The notes: generated from the sequence alone by a model not told the origin. A stretch of DNA of 64,000 nt from an uncultured Eubacterium sp. (GCA_934338065.1 CAKRGX010000004.1:1-64000); one strand, 5' to 3'; shown: positions 55,390-64,000, counted from the first letter of the stretch. Made by a program: numbers and translations.

Positions 55390-55438
55390 TTTTGAAAATC
55401 ACGCATATTATTATACTCCTCTGATTTTCAAAAGGCAA
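55390..55438 (-). promoter_or_regulatory. ackA promoter flanked by 12-bp inverted repeat
   Basis: On the minus strand TTGCCT (55433-55438), a 17-base spacer and TATAAT (55410-55415) form the promoter. TGATTTTCAAAA (55422-55433) and TTTTGAAAATCA (55390-55401) are a perfect 12-bp inverted repeat 20 bases apart, one arm in the spacer and the other downstream of the -10 box. No T run follows, so a regulator site is more likely than a terminator. Confidence 0.6.
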
Positions 55439-55449
55439 GTATAGATTTT

Positions 55450-56370
55450 TCAGTTTTTCTGTCCCTTTGCATACTCACTCCGACTATCAATACTATACTG
55501 CAATTCCGGGCTGACAACATTAACTTTCATACCGGCAGATATGGATTCTACAACAAAGGCATTACCACCGATCGTTACATCATCACCAATCACTGTACCG
55601 CCGCCAAGTACAGAAGTATTGGAATAAATCGTGACATTATTTCCAATTGTAGGATGACGTTTTTCTCCTTTGAGAAGCTGCCCCCGTCTTGTGGATAAAG
55701 CTCCCAAAGTCACGCCCTGATAAATCTTGACATGTTCGCCGATTGTCGTTGTTTCGCCGATTACGATCCCTGTGCCATGGTCAATGCAAAAATATTTTCC
55801 GATTACAGCCCCGGGATGTATATCAATCCCCGTCAGATTGTGAGCATATTCTGTCATAATGCGTGGGATCAACGGCACCTGCAGTTTCACCAGTTCATGC
55901 GCAACACGATATACTGTAATAGCAAAGATTCCGGGATAGGAAAAAATCACTTCATCTGTACTATAGGCAGCCGGGTCCCCATCATAGGCAGCCTGCACAT
56001 CTGTATACAAATATTCCCGGATCATTGGTATCTGGGCAAGAAACTTCTCTACAATTTCTTCTGCCTGCGAAGACGCCTCTGACTTTGGACATAAATCACA
56101 CCCTTCTGCATTTCCAAGCACTCTCGCTACCTGCTTCTTTAAATGATACTGGACAAACTCAATACGCTCCCCCACCAAATATTTGATATACTCACTTCTA
56201 ACACGGTTCTTATCAAAAAATCCGGGAAACATAATTTTACGTAATTCCTCTATAATCTCAATCAGAATCTCCTTATTGACAATATTTTCTGAATCTACAT
56301 GAATCGTTTCTTTATGCTGGTCATAACTTTCTAAAATACGATTAATAATCTGTTCTGAACATTCACCCAT
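55450..56370 (-). CDS. cysE: Serine O-acetyltransferase, EpsC/CysE type with long N-terminus
   Basis: The protein has 306 residues. The C-terminal half has a left-handed beta-helix of hexapeptide repeats with IDHGTGIVIGETTTIGEHV and a His/Asp active site, preceded by LTGIDIHPGAVIG. The first 150 residues are helical, as in the EpsC form of Clostridia. It makes O-acetylserine for cysteine synthesis. GGGGG precedes the ATG, and a possible promoter (TTGGGA-16-TATAGT, 56393-56420) lies upstream. Confidence 0.9.
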   Translation of the reverse strand: MGECSEQIINRILESYDQHKETIHVDSENIVNKEILIEIIEELRKIMFPGFFDKNRVRSEYIKYLVGERIEFVQYHLKKQVARVLGNAEGCDLCPKSEASSQAEEIVEKFLAQIPMIREYLYTDVQAAYDGDPAAYSTDEVIFSYPGIFAITVYRVAHELVKLQVPLIPRIMTEYAHNLTGIDIHPGAVIGKYFCIDHGTGIVIGETTTIGEHVKIYQGVTLGALSTRRGQLLKGEKRHPTIGNNVTIYSNTSVLGGGTVIGDDVTIGGNAFVVESISAGMKVNVVSPELQYSIDSRSEYAKGQKN

Positions 56371-56392
56371 GCAATGATCCCCCTTTGCCTTT

Positions 56393-56420
56393 ACTATATC
56401 CTATGTAAATTTTTTCCCAA
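56393..56420 (-). promoter_or_regulatory. Possible promoter of cysE
   Basis: On the minus strand TTGGGA (56415-56420), a 16-base spacer and TATAGT (56393-56398) precede cysE by about 23 bases. The -35 box is weak. No T-box leader is seen. Confidence 0.4.
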
Positions 56421-56495
56421 TGATAAAAATTGTAACATAAAAAACTTCTATTTGTCTATATGCTTTGCATAAAATGGTTAAAAACGGAGTTTTTT

Positions 56496-57377
56496 ATGCT
56501 CGTCTGTTCCCTTGTCTTTCTTGCCATCCTTCTGTTCTGCCCTTCTGTTGCACTGACTGGTAGTAAATATGGTGCAGCACTATGGCTCACTGAATTGATT
56601 CCGACACTGCTTCCTTTTTTCATCGCCATCCGGCTTTTTCAGGAAGGGCTTCCACGGATAGCATCCCGACGCTGCACACTGTTTCTTGGATTGCTCTGTG
56701 GTTATCCTGCCGGGGCGGCTCTGGTGATCTATCAGTATCGTAAAGGACTTCTTCCCCGCCATAAAACCTACTTTTATCTTGGATTTGTAAACAATCCAAG
56801 CCCTGTATTTATCCTTTCTTTCTGTGGCACATATGTTCTTCATCTGAATTATCAGGAGAGCCTGGTATTGTTAGCCACCGTAATCCTGTCAAGTCTGTTA
56901 GGCAGTCTGACTTTTCACCTGATCTATAAGAAAGTAAGCAGAAAGGCATCTGCCACACCGCCCCCTGCCATCCCCTCACAAAAAGAAACGGACATCACAT
57001 TCAGTCAATGTATTGATGATTGTATTCTTCAAAGTTTCATCCTGATAACCAAAATTGGCGGCTATGTGATCGTCTTTTCCATCCTCGGCCAGGTACTTGG
57101 AAAATTCATTTCTCTTAACACAGCATCCGGTATTCTGTCTCTTGGAGCACTAGAAATCACCAGTGGCATTTCATATCTGAAACAAGCCTGTCTCCCACAC
57201 ATAACAAAAGAAATCCTGACTGTCATGCTGCTATGCTTTGGCGGTCTCTCAGCAGCCGCACAAACTAGCAGTATCGTGAGTCAGTCAGGACTTTCCCTCA
57301 TTCCCTATCTATGTAATAAACTATGGAACGCTATTCTTGGTGGCAGTATTATCTGTCTACTGCTCCGCTTTTTCTAG
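56496..57377 (+). CDS. YlbJ-like sporulation membrane protein
   Basis: The protein has 293 residues from the ATG at 56496, with GGAG six bases upstream. It has about eight membrane segments and the family features GLLCGYPAGAALV, GFVNNPSPVFILSF and GLSAAAQTSSIV. YlbJ belongs to the nucleoside-recognition (Gate) group and is needed for spore formation in Bacillus. The last seven codons overlap the end of the convergent DivIVA-like gene. Confidence 0.78.
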   Translation: MLVCSLVFLAILLFCPSVALTGSKYGAALWLTELIPTLLPFFIAIRLFQEGLPRIASRRCTLFLGLLCGYPAGAALVIYQYRKGLLPRHKTYFYLGFVNNPSPVFILSFCGTYVLHLNYQESLVLLATVILSSLLGSLTFHLIYKKVSRKASATPPPAIPSQKETDITFSQCIDDCILQSFILITKIGGYVIVFSILGQVLGKFISLNTASGILSLGALEITSGISYLKQACLPHITKEILTVMLLCFGGLSAAAQTSSIVSQSGLSLIPYLCNKLWNAILGGSIICLLLRFF

Positions 57378-58034
57378 AAAAGCATCCTCCGGCACATGAA
57401 ACTCTTCTTCTTTCTTTTCTTCCACTTCAAGTTGCTCCGGCTCTGCCGTCTTCTTCTCTTCTTCAAGTTTATGAGCATGTTTTTCCGGTTCAAGCTGTGT
57501 CATCAGTTCTTCTTTATTGGCCCGGATCAACTGAATACTATTTTTCATAGCACTGCTGAGCATGCGAGTCTTGTTATCCATTTCACGAAATGAATTTTCA
57601 ATATTCTGCTGTGCCTCAGATAGCAGATCATTCGTATACATCAAGGCAGCCTTTCGCATCTGCGAACTCTCAGCATCTGCCTGATTAACAATACGCTGCG
57701 CTTCCTCTGTTGCCTGTTTCATAATCTCCTCTGCTCGCTGATAAGCTGTTTGTACGATTTCACTCTGATCCAGCAGCTGTGCTGTCTGATTCTGTGCCTG
57801 AGCAAGCATATCCTCTGCTCGCTGCTGTGCTTCATTCAATATACCATCACGGTTAGTAATGATCTTCTGATAGCGTTTGATCTCCTCCGGTGCACACAGA
57901 CGAAGTTCATCCAGCAGATCATAGAGCTGTTCGCGATCCACTACGACCTTACTCGGAGCAAGCTTGGAAGGCTTACACCCCTCTACATAATTGTAAATTT
58001 CATCAATTGCCTGTTCAATTCTTGATGGATTCAT
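57357..58034 (-). CDS. DivIVA-like coiled-coil protein
   Basis: The protein has 225 residues. The N-terminal part (NPSRIEQAIDEIYNYVEGCK) is followed by a long Ala/Gln/Glu-rich coiled coil (AQQRAEDMLAQAQNQTAQLL and AEEIMKQATEEAQRIVNQAD) typical of proteins annotated as DivIVA-like or ATPase subunit H-like in Clostridia. The end is a very acidic Glu/Lys tail. A scaffold role at the membrane or septum is inferred. It follows rsmD by 24 bases. Confidence 0.65.
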   Translation of the reverse strand: MNPSRIEQAIDEIYNYVEGCKPSKLAPSKVVVDREQLYDLLDELRLCAPEEIKRYQKIITNRDGILNEAQQRAEDMLAQAQNQTAQLLDQSEIVQTAYQRAEEIMKQATEEAQRIVNQADAESSQMRKAALMYTNDLLSEAQQNIENSFREMDNKTRMLSSAMKNSIQLIRANKEELMTQLEPEKHAHKLEEEKKTAEPEQLEVEEKKEEEFHVPEDAFLEKAEQ

Positions 58035-58058
58035 ACTATTCTCCTTTTCCCGTCCCTT

Positions 58059-58613
58059 TTATTTTACACGAAGGAACAAATGCTGATTCGTTTTATATTC
58101 CTTTATCTTCACAATATCGTATGCGTTTTCATCGATATAATCCGGTATCGTGTCCTTTGAAGATTCAATGATCACCAGAGTTCCCTGCTTCACAATTCCA
58201 GAATTTGCCAGTAAAGATAATATTTTCTGCTCAAATTCCTTTTTATATGGTGGATCCGCATAAATGATATCAAACCGCTTTCCCTGTTTTTCCAGTTTGG
58301 ATATGGCATAAGTGACTTCAATCGGCAATACAGTCGCCTGATCTGCAAGCTTTGTTTTATTCAGATTTGTACGGATACAAGCCAGTGCCTCTCTTCCAAA
58401 TTCCACAAAAACTGCGTGCTTTGCTCCTCTGCTGATCGCTTCAATCCCGATACCACCGCTTCCACTGAATAAATCCAGAAATTCACTACCGGGAACGTCA
58501 TCCTGAATAATGTTAAACAAAGTTTCTTTGATCCGGTCGGTAGTCGGTCTGGTATCTTTTCCCTCCGGGGAAACCAGCGGCAGCCGCCTTGCCTTTCCTG
58601 CAATCACTCTCAT
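58059..58613 (-). CDS. rsmD: 16S rRNA (guanine(966)-N(2))-methyltransferase
   Basis: The protein has 184 residues. It starts MRVIAGKARRLPLVSPEGKD, has the SAM-binding FLDLFSGSGGIGIEAISRGA and the catalytic FDIIYADPPYKKEF. It methylates G966 of 16S rRNA. It follows recG, as in many Clostridia, but coaD, normally next to it, is not present. Confidence 0.94.
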   Translation of the reverse strand: MRVIAGKARRLPLVSPEGKDTRPTTDRIKETLFNIIQDDVPGSEFLDLFSGSGGIGIEAISRGAKHAVFVEFGREALACIRTNLNKTKLADQATVLPIEVTYAISKLEKQGKRFDIIYADPPYKKEFEQKILSLLANSGIVKQGTLVIIESSKDTIPDYIDENAYDIVKIKEYKTNQHLFLRVK

Positions 58614-58736
58614 GGAAAATGCCTCCTGTTTACATACTCATATCCTTTATTGTATAGGAAAATGTCTGATTTTTCAAGTGCGTTTTTCTTGTCGAAAACC
58701 ATACCGAATACCATAAAAAAACGTTCTTAACCCGGT

Positions 58737-60773
58737 TTATAACGTAACTTGTCCCAGATATTGTTCTACCCGGTCCTTCAACCGCTTGTTCTTCTTATAT
58801 AATAACACAATTTCTTCTTCTGTAAAGAGCTTTGCTTCGTCTCCCGCTTCCCGCAGAATCTGGGCATCCTCAAAAATATCTGCCAGAATAAAGATCTGTG
58901 TACCACTTTGCCGAACACCAAACAGATCTCCCTGCCCACGCAGTTTCAGATCTTCTTTGGCAATAAAAAAGCCATCATTCGAATCTGCAAGCACCTGAAG
59001 GCGCTGTCTACTATCCTTTGACTCATGCCCCGTCATCAGAATACAGTATGACTGAGCTTTTCCCCTTCCAACACGCCCACGAAGCTGGTGTAGCTGCGCC
59101 AGTCCAAACCGTTCTGCATTTTCAATCATAATAACCGTAGCATTGGGTACATCGATTCCCACTTCAATGACCGTCGTAGAAACGAGAATATCCGTCTGTG
59201 CATCCGAAAAACGCTGCATGATCTTTTCCTTATCACCTGGTTTCATCTTGCCATGAAGCCCTTCGATCCTAACCGTATCGGGAAATACTTCGCGAAGCTG
59301 TTCCGTATAGATCGTCACATTTTCAAGTTCCATTTCTTCACTTTCCTCAACCATCGGACAGATAATATACACCTGATGTCCCTCATCAATCTGTTTTTTC
59401 ATAAATTGATATGCATTAGGACGATAAGCCGTATTCACAACACAGTTTTTGACCGGCAACCGGTCTGACGGTCTCTCATCAATAACAGATAAGTCCATAT
59501 CACCATATAAAATCAGAGCAAGTGTACGGGGAATTGGCGTGGCACTCATTGCCAGAACATGTGGCTCCTGCCCCTTCTGGTACAGACTCTCCCGCTGTCT
59601 GACTCCAAAGCGATGCTGTTCATCCGTAATTACTAATGCCAGATCATGAAAGTCTACGTTATTCTGAATGATCGCATGTGTTCCAACAACAATGTCCCAG
59701 GTCCCCAGAGCAAGATGTTCTCTTGCCTCTCTTTTCTCTTTTGCAGTAAGGGATCCCGTCAATAATCCAACTCGTACTCCCAGCGGTCCCAGCCATTCAC
59801 AAAGACCGTGATAATGCTGATTAGCCAGTACTTCTGTAGGAACCATAAATGCCCCCTGCGCCTGATTAAGAACAACCTGATACAAAGCCAGAACTGCTAC
59901 GATTGTTTTGCCGGACCCAACATCCCCCTGAACAAGACGATTCATCACAAAACCACTTTCCATATCAGTCAATATTTCCTGATAGACCCTATTCTGAGCC
60001 TGGGTAAGGGAAAAAGGCAGACTCCTCTGAAAGGAAACAACTTCCTCCTTGGGACAAATCACATGACTGCTTCTGGTTCGTCCTGCTTTCTTTATGTAGG
60101 CAAGTGCCAGTGAATACAAAAACAGTTCATCAAAGACCAGCCGCCTTCTTGCCTCTTTCATTTCCTTTCTATCTACTGGAAAGTGAATCTGTCGCAGTGC
60201 ATTTTTGTACGTGATCAGATGATGTCTCTTTCGCACTTCGGACGGAAGATATTCACAAATATCTTCCGTATCACTTATCGCATTTGCCATCGCCTTTGCT
60301 ACCGCACGATTGGTCAGTCCTGCCGTTAAAGGATAGACCGGGTAAAGTTTTCCTACGATGCGATAAAACTCTTCCTTTGTATAAATCTTAGGCTGCTGCA
60401 ATTGTAAACAGCTGCCTTTTCTCTCTACCTTTCCCCGCATGATATAACGATATCCCATCTTCAGTTGATTACGTAAGAAAGGCATATTAAACCATGCCAC
60501 CGGAAGCGTGCCACTGGAATCCTGTAATGTCACCGTCAGGATTTTCAGACGTCCTCTGCTCTTCATCTGCGGTCTGGCAAGAATACTCCCTTCGACTGCC
60601 ACCACGGTTCCCTCTTCAATGCTTTCTATCTGCTGAATGGGTTTACATTCATCATAAGAACGAGGATAATGTTCCAATAGATCCGCCACTTGAAAAATAT
60701 TCATTTTATGATAACTTTGCTCTGCTTTTTCACCTATTCCTTTAATACAACGGATCGATTGCTCTAATTTCAT
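58737..60773 (-). CDS. recG: ATP-dependent DNA helicase RecG
   Basis: The protein has 678 residues. The N-terminal wedge domain (about 1-230) is followed by helicase motifs: RLVQGDVGSGKTIVA (I), VITDEQHRFGVRQRE (II), AMSATPIPRTLAL (III), VSTTVIEVGIDVPNA (V) and QLRGRVGRG (VI). RecG remodels stalled forks. It starts just after the tmRNA terminator, so its promoter must lie in the 32 bases between or in the terminator itself; I see no clear one. Confidence 0.95.
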   Translation of the reverse strand: MKLEQSIRCIKGIGEKAEQSYHKMNIFQVADLLEHYPRSYDECKPIQQIESIEEGTVVAVEGSILARPQMKSRGRLKILTVTLQDSSGTLPVAWFNMPFLRNQLKMGYRYIMRGKVERKGSCLQLQQPKIYTKEEFYRIVGKLYPVYPLTAGLTNRAVAKAMANAISDTEDICEYLPSEVRKRHHLITYKNALRQIHFPVDRKEMKEARRRLVFDELFLYSLALAYIKKAGRTRSSHVICPKEEVVSFQRSLPFSLTQAQNRVYQEILTDMESGFVMNRLVQGDVGSGKTIVAVLALYQVVLNQAQGAFMVPTEVLANQHYHGLCEWLGPLGVRVGLLTGSLTAKEKREAREHLALGTWDIVVGTHAIIQNNVDFHDLALVITDEQHRFGVRQRESLYQKGQEPHVLAMSATPIPRTLALILYGDMDLSVIDERPSDRLPVKNCVVNTAYRPNAYQFMKKQIDEGHQVYIICPMVEESEEMELENVTIYTEQLREVFPDTVRIEGLHGKMKPGDKEKIMQRFSDAQTDILVSTTVIEVGIDVPNATVIMIENAERFGLAQLHQLRGRVGRGKAQSYCILMTGHESKDSRQRLQVLADSNDGFFIAKEDLKLRGQGDLFGVRQSGTQIFILADIFEDAQILREAGDEAKLFTEEEIVLLYKKNKRLKDRVEQYLGQVTL

Positions 60774-60804
60774 ACTTACCTCATTTCCGTAACACTTTGT
60801 GCCG

Positions 60805-60835
60805 AAAAAAATCCTACGATCTCTCGTAGGATTTT
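60805..60835 (-). terminator. Intrinsic terminator of ssrA
   Basis: The minus strand has an 11-bp stem (AAATCCTACGA with TCGTAGGATTT) closed by the tetraloop GAGA and followed by TTTT. It lies 27 bases after the tmRNA 3' end. Confidence 0.9.
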
Positions 60836-60861
60836 ACTATATTATAAATGACTGATACCAA

Positions 60862-61211
60862 TGGACCTGGCGGGAATCGAACCCGCGTCCAAACCGGAAT
60901 CCCACGTTCTTCTACTATCATAGTCAGTTCTTCCATATTCCTTTACCTAGGTGGGAACTAACACCCCGTAGGTTCAGTAGCTTCATCAATCTCTTATCCG
61001 CTCAAAGCTTTGCGAACAAGGTTCCCTACAAAAGGATGATACTGTAACTTAAGCTGTAGGAGACTTAAGCACAGCAGCCACCATTAAATTAGGCAGCGTA
61101 AGCTAATTTATTATTATCAGCGTTTAAATTTAAAGTCTGCGTTTTAACGTGGTCACAGTCCACGGATAGCTTCACCGTCTTCAGCCGGCCTGTCGAAACC
61201 AGTACAAGCCC
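60862..61211 (-). ncRNA. ssrA: Transfer-messenger RNA (tmRNA)
   Basis: The RNA is about 350 bases. The 5' part GGGCTTG pairs with the 3' part CAGGTCC (G-U pairs allowed), with discriminator A and no encoded CCA. TGGTTTCGACAGG near the 5' end and the T arm GCGGGTTCGATTCCCGC at the 3' end are classic. The tag frame ends NADNNKLAYAA-stop at 61089, with GTT at about 61148 as a possible first codon; the exact resume codon is uncertain. It rescues stalled ribosomes and tags proteins for breakdown. Confidence 0.95.
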
Positions 61212-61224
61212 GTACTGTGTTTAT

Positions 61225-61253
61225 ACCATAACACAGGTCAAAACACGAGTCAA
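61225..61253 (-). promoter_or_regulatory. Promoter of ssrA
   Basis: On the minus strand TTGACT (61248-61253), a 17-base spacer and TATGGT (61225-61230) precede the mature 5' end by 13 bases, leaving a short piece to be trimmed by RNase P. Confidence 0.65.
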
Positions 61254-61283
61254 GACCCTTTTAAAACTTTCATTTAATAAATT

Positions 61284-62291
61284 TTACCAGGTAAGGCTCT
61301 TATACTCGCTAACCTTATCTCTCTCCAACAGATCCTGCATTGCCTGAGCTGTAGATTTGTCCTCAAAAAGAACGGCATTGATCTGCTCAACAATTGGCAT
61401 AGTAACATGATTTTTATTGGCAAGTGCCATTGCTGCTTTGGCACAATTAACTCCCTCAACCACCTGCTGAATTTCTTCTTTGGCCTCCGTCAGCGTTTTA
61501 CCTTTTCCAAGAAGATAACCACAATTATGATTTCGGCTGTGGGAACTTGTACAAGTGACGATCAGATCGCCAATACCGGACAAACCGCAGAATGTCTCCA
61601 TCTTTCCACCCAGTTCAATCCCCAGTCTTGAAATCTCTGCTATTCCACGTGTCATCAAGGCAGCCTTTGTATTATCTCCCATTCCCATACCATCCAAAAT
61701 ACCGGCAGCCAGTGCAATTACATTTTTCAAGGCACCACCCAGTTCAATTCCGATCATATCCGGACTTGTATAGACACGGAAGTTATCACTCATGAAAACA
61801 TCCTGAACAAACATAGCTGTTTTTTTTGTCTTAGCACCTACAACAACAGTTGTTGGCACTCCCTTCGACACTTCCTCCGCATGACTCGGACCAGACAAAA
61901 CCGTAACGTCTGCCATCGGAAGTTCATCTTCAAGGATTTCACAAAGTGTCATTAACGTATCTTCTTCAATTCCTTTACCGACATTAACTATAATCTGTTT
62001 CTCCTTTATATACGGCTTAGCCTCGCGTGCCGTAGAACGAACAAAAGGAGAAGCAACAGAAAAAACAATGATATCCTGCCCGGTACATGCCTTTTCCAGA
62101 TCTTCTTCAACGACAATGCTGTCCGGCAGTTTCACCCCCGGCAGCCGGTCTACATGCTCGCGATTCTTGCGAAGCATATCAATCTCTGCCTTTAACTTAG
62201 ACCATATCGTTACCTGATGACCATTATTAGCACATAAAATGGCAAGTGCTGTTCCCCAGCTTCCCGCTCCTAAAAAACTAACTTTTTTCAT
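61284..62291 (-). CDS. gpsA: Glycerol-3-phosphate dehydrogenase [NAD(P)+]
   Basis: The protein has 335 residues, with the Rossmann start KVSFLGAGSWGTALAIL and the catalytic region GALKNVIALAAGILDGMGMG with the active-site lysine. It makes sn-glycerol 3-phosphate for membrane lipids. It follows plsY by 19 bases, so the der-plsY-gpsA cluster feeds phospholipid synthesis. No terminator was seen before ssrA. Confidence 0.96.
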   Translation of the reverse strand: MKKVSFLGAGSWGTALAILCANNGHQVTIWSKLKAEIDMLRKNREHVDRLPGVKLPDSIVVEEDLEKACTGQDIIVFSVASPFVRSTAREAKPYIKEKQIIVNVGKGIEEDTLMTLCEILEDELPMADVTVLSGPSHAEEVSKGVPTTVVVGAKTKKTAMFVQDVFMSDNFRVYTSPDMIGIELGGALKNVIALAAGILDGMGMGDNTKAALMTRGIAEISRLGIELGGKMETFCGLSGIGDLIVTCTSSHSRNHNCGYLLGKGKTLTEAKEEIQQVVEGVNCAKAAMALANKNHVTMPIVEQINAVLFEDKSTAQAMQDLLERDKVSEYKSLTW

Positions 62292-62310
62292 TTCTCTTTT
62301 CTCCTTTTCC

Positions 62311-62982
62311 TCAACCGGTTACTTTTTTTTCGCCAAGTTTTCTCTCTGAACCATTTAGCAGCCTTTTAATATTTCCTGCATGCTTTATGTATGCCAGACA
62401 GGTGAAACTAAGCGCCAGCAAAAGCATACCTATAAACATCGGTGTATCACAATGCCTGTACATGAGCAGCACATAAATAGGAAAATACCATACAACGATC
62501 AAAGAGCCCAGTGATACATAGCGTGTAACAGCAACAACGCCAATAAATACAGCAAGGCCAATTCCTATCATGATCCACCCGGCAGATGAATTTGACGAAG
62601 AAGCAACGATCACTGCCGCTGATACAGCAATTCCCTTTCCACCTTTAAAATGAAGATAAAATGGGAAGTTATGTCCGATCACAACCCCCAGTCCAATGAT
62701 CAGCGTCATTAAATAAGTCATTTCCGGTGAATACCCCATATTGGGACAAAACAAAAAACGGACTGCCAGCGTAGGAATAAACGCTTTCAACAAATCTCCA
62801 CCAAACGTGAGTGCTCCACCTTTCGCTCCCATCGTACGAAGTGCATTTGTTGTTCCAATATTACCACTTCCCTCGGTCTGGATATTGTGGCCATTCATCT
62901 TACCTACAACATAGCCGGTAGAAAAACTGCCAAATCCATATCCGATAATCAAGAATAGTACTGCATACCATACTTCTGTCAT
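62311..62982 (-). CDS. plsY: Acyl-phosphate:glycerol-3-phosphate acyltransferase
   Basis: The protein has 223 residues and about five membrane segments. The conserved loops are SFSTGYVVGK, GSGNIGTTNALRT, VIGHNFPFYLHFKGGKGIAV and the C-terminal IKHAGNIKRLLNG. It acylates glycerol 3-phosphate, the product of the neighbouring GpsA. Its start is seven bases after the der stop. The partner PlsX is not in the window. Confidence 0.95.
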   Translation of the reverse strand: MTEVWYAVLFLIIGYGFGSFSTGYVVGKMNGHNIQTEGSGNIGTTNALRTMGAKGGALTFGGDLLKAFIPTLAVRFLFCPNMGYSPEMTYLMTLIIGLGVVIGHNFPFYLHFKGGKGIAVSAAVIVASSSNSSAGWIMIGIGLAVFIGVVAVTRYVSLGSLIVVWYFPIYVLLMYRHCDTPMFIGMLLLALSFTCLAYIKHAGNIKRLLNGSERKLGEKKVTG

Positions 62983-62988
62983 TATAAT

Positions 62989-64000
62989 CTACTCCTTTTC
63001 TTTTCTTTCCCTAATAAAGATACGAATCGGCGTTCCTACAAACCCAAAAGTATCCCGTATACGATTCTCAATATAGCGCTGATACGAAAAATGCATCAGT
63101 TCTTTTTTATTAACAAATAAAACAAACGTTGGCGGTTTGGTACTCACCTGTGTCATATAAAAAAGTTTTAAACGTTTTCCCTTATCAGAAGGCGGCTGCT
63201 GCATTGCCACTGCCTCCATCAGAATCTCATTTAATACACCGGTCTGAATACGCATCGCATGATTCTGGATAACTGTCCCCAGCAGATCAAATATCTTATT
63301 CGTGCGCTGTCCTGTCAAGGCAGAAATAAATACGATTTCCGCATAAGGAACAAAAGATAGAATATCACGAACCTTTTTCGTATATTCTTTTACGGTTGAA
63401 TTATTTTTCTCAATCGCATCCCATTTGTTAACAGCAATGATCAATCCACGTCCCCTGTCATGGGCAATACCTGCAATCTTGGCATCCTGCTCTGTTACAC
63501 CTTCCACAGCATCGATCATCAGGATCACCACATCTGAACGTTCTATCGCCGCTACAGTCCGGATAATACTATACCGTTCAATGTCTTCTTTAATCTTGCT
63601 TTTACGACGCAGTCCTGCCGTGTCAATAAATACATACTCCGTATCGTGATATACAATCTCCGTATCAATTGCATCACGGGTCGTACCGGCAACATCCGAA
63701 ACAATTACCCGGTCCTCCCCCAATAGCTTATTGATCAGCGAAGATTTGCCGGCATTTGGCTTTCCGACAATCGCTATCTTAGGACGATCATCTTCCTCCT
63801 CTTCCATTTTCTCCATATCAATCAATTCCAAAACAGCATCTAACATATCACCGATACCTAATTTAGAAGAGGCAGATACCGGATGAGGATCACCAATTCC
63901 CAGATTATAAAATTCATAAACATCCGGCATATATTTTTCAAAATTATCCACTTTATTGACAACAAGAATGATCGGCTTTCCTGACCGTCGAAGCATATCA
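62989..64000 (-). CDS. der: GTPase Der (5' part beyond window)
   Basis: The gene enters from the right edge; about 336 C-terminal residues are visible of the usual 440. It begins within the end of the first G domain (LVVNKVDNFE, the NKxD motif). The second G domain is complete: IAIVGKPNAGKSSLINKLL, DTAGLR and AVNKWDAI. The C-terminal KH-like domain ends TPIRIFIRERKEKE. Der acts in assembly of the 50S subunit. It is the first visible gene of der-plsY-gpsA. Confidence 0.95.
   Translation of the reverse strand, partial: DMLRRSGKPIILVVNKVDNFEKYMPDVYEFYNLGIGDPHPVSASSKLGIGDMLDAVLELIDMEKMEEEEDDRPKIAIVGKPNAGKSSLINKLLGEDRVIVSDVAGTTRDAIDTEIVYHDTEYVFIDTAGLRRKSKIKEDIERYSIIRTVAAIERSDVVILMIDAVEGVTEQDAKIAGIAHDRGRGLIIAVNKWDAIEKNNSTVKEYTKKVRDILSFVPYAEIVFISALTGQRTNKIFDLLGTVIQNHAMRIQTGVLNEILMEAVAMQQPPSDKGKRLKLFYMTQVSTKPPTFVLFVNKKELMHFSYQRYIENRIRDTFGFVGTPIRIFIRERKEKE

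Noticed and set aside
55390-55433. Terminator of cysE
   Set aside because: The inverted repeat has a 20-base loop and is followed by A and G on the minus strand, not a T run.
1-64000. CRISPR array, prophage, insertion sequence, toxin-antitoxin or biosynthetic cluster
   Set aside because: No spaced direct repeats, transposase, integrase, phage structural or carrier-protein genes were seen; base composition and codon use look even.

Overview
The window looks like a stretch of core chromosome from a low-GC, Gram-positive, spore-forming anaerobe, most likely a Lachnospiraceae-type member of the Clostridia. The basis is the gene families and their order: SpoIIM-like and YlbJ-like sporulation membrane proteins, an IspH gene joined to an S1-domain gene, an EpsC-type serine acetyltransferase, a U32 peptidase/FtsW/PBP cluster, and secreted proteins with BspA-type leucine-rich repeats and Big_2-type domains. 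AGGAGG ribosome sites and TTGACA/TATAAT promoters are strong. I cannot name a genus or species. No insertion sequence, prophage, CRISPR array or rRNA operon is visible. RNA genes are one tRNA-Leu(CAA) and tmRNA.

Layout. (1) 1-5934, minus strand: a xylan-side-chain locus with an AraC regulator, a secreted GH115 alpha-glucuronidase fused to surface leucine-rich repeats, and a secreted GH43-type enzyme cut by the window edge. (2) 5950-15158, minus: a packed 11-gene operon with a clear promoter and terminator (alarmone synthetase, folD, rimO, pgsA, pncC, a GerMN-like lipoprotein, a BaiN-like flavoprotein, cmk, ispH, S1 protein, cheR). (3) 15268-23194: an orphan DRE-TIM aldolase-like gene on plus, then a lipoprotein, cysS and a four-gene Gld-type ABC exporter on minus. 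(4) 23302-24391, plus: aroF under a consensus promoter. (5) 24386-39000, minus: a secreted 804-residue adhesin-like protein, polA, coaE, an FtsA-like ATPase with an unusual tail, a GGDEF protein, an MBL hydrolase, an ACT/PFL pair, an aminotransferase, a Nudix enzyme and a SpoIIM-like protein. (6) 39346-39522: tRNA-Leu and a shared bidirectional terminator. (7) 39491-51676, minus: cls, ruvA, ruvB, zapA, U32 peptidase, ftsW, PBP, Nudix, polyphosphate:AMP phosphotransferase and a secreted transglutaminase. (8) 51692-60773: a YprB-like nuclease and ylbJ on plus, with degV, rpmF, ackA, cysE, a DivIVA-like protein, rsmD and recG on minus. (9) 60805-64000, minus: ssrA, gpsA, plsY and the end of der.

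Most of the window is housekeeping. I did not find a convincing new multi-gene system. The best leads are the FtsA-like ATPase with repeated C-terminal beta-grasp-like modules, translationally coupled to a membrane GGDEF protein; the out-of-frame split of the clostridial IspH-S1 fusion; a cysS promoter built into the upstream terminator hairpin; a perfect 12-bp inverted repeat around the ackA -10 box; and a protein whose C-terminus and stop codon lie in the stem of a shared terminator.
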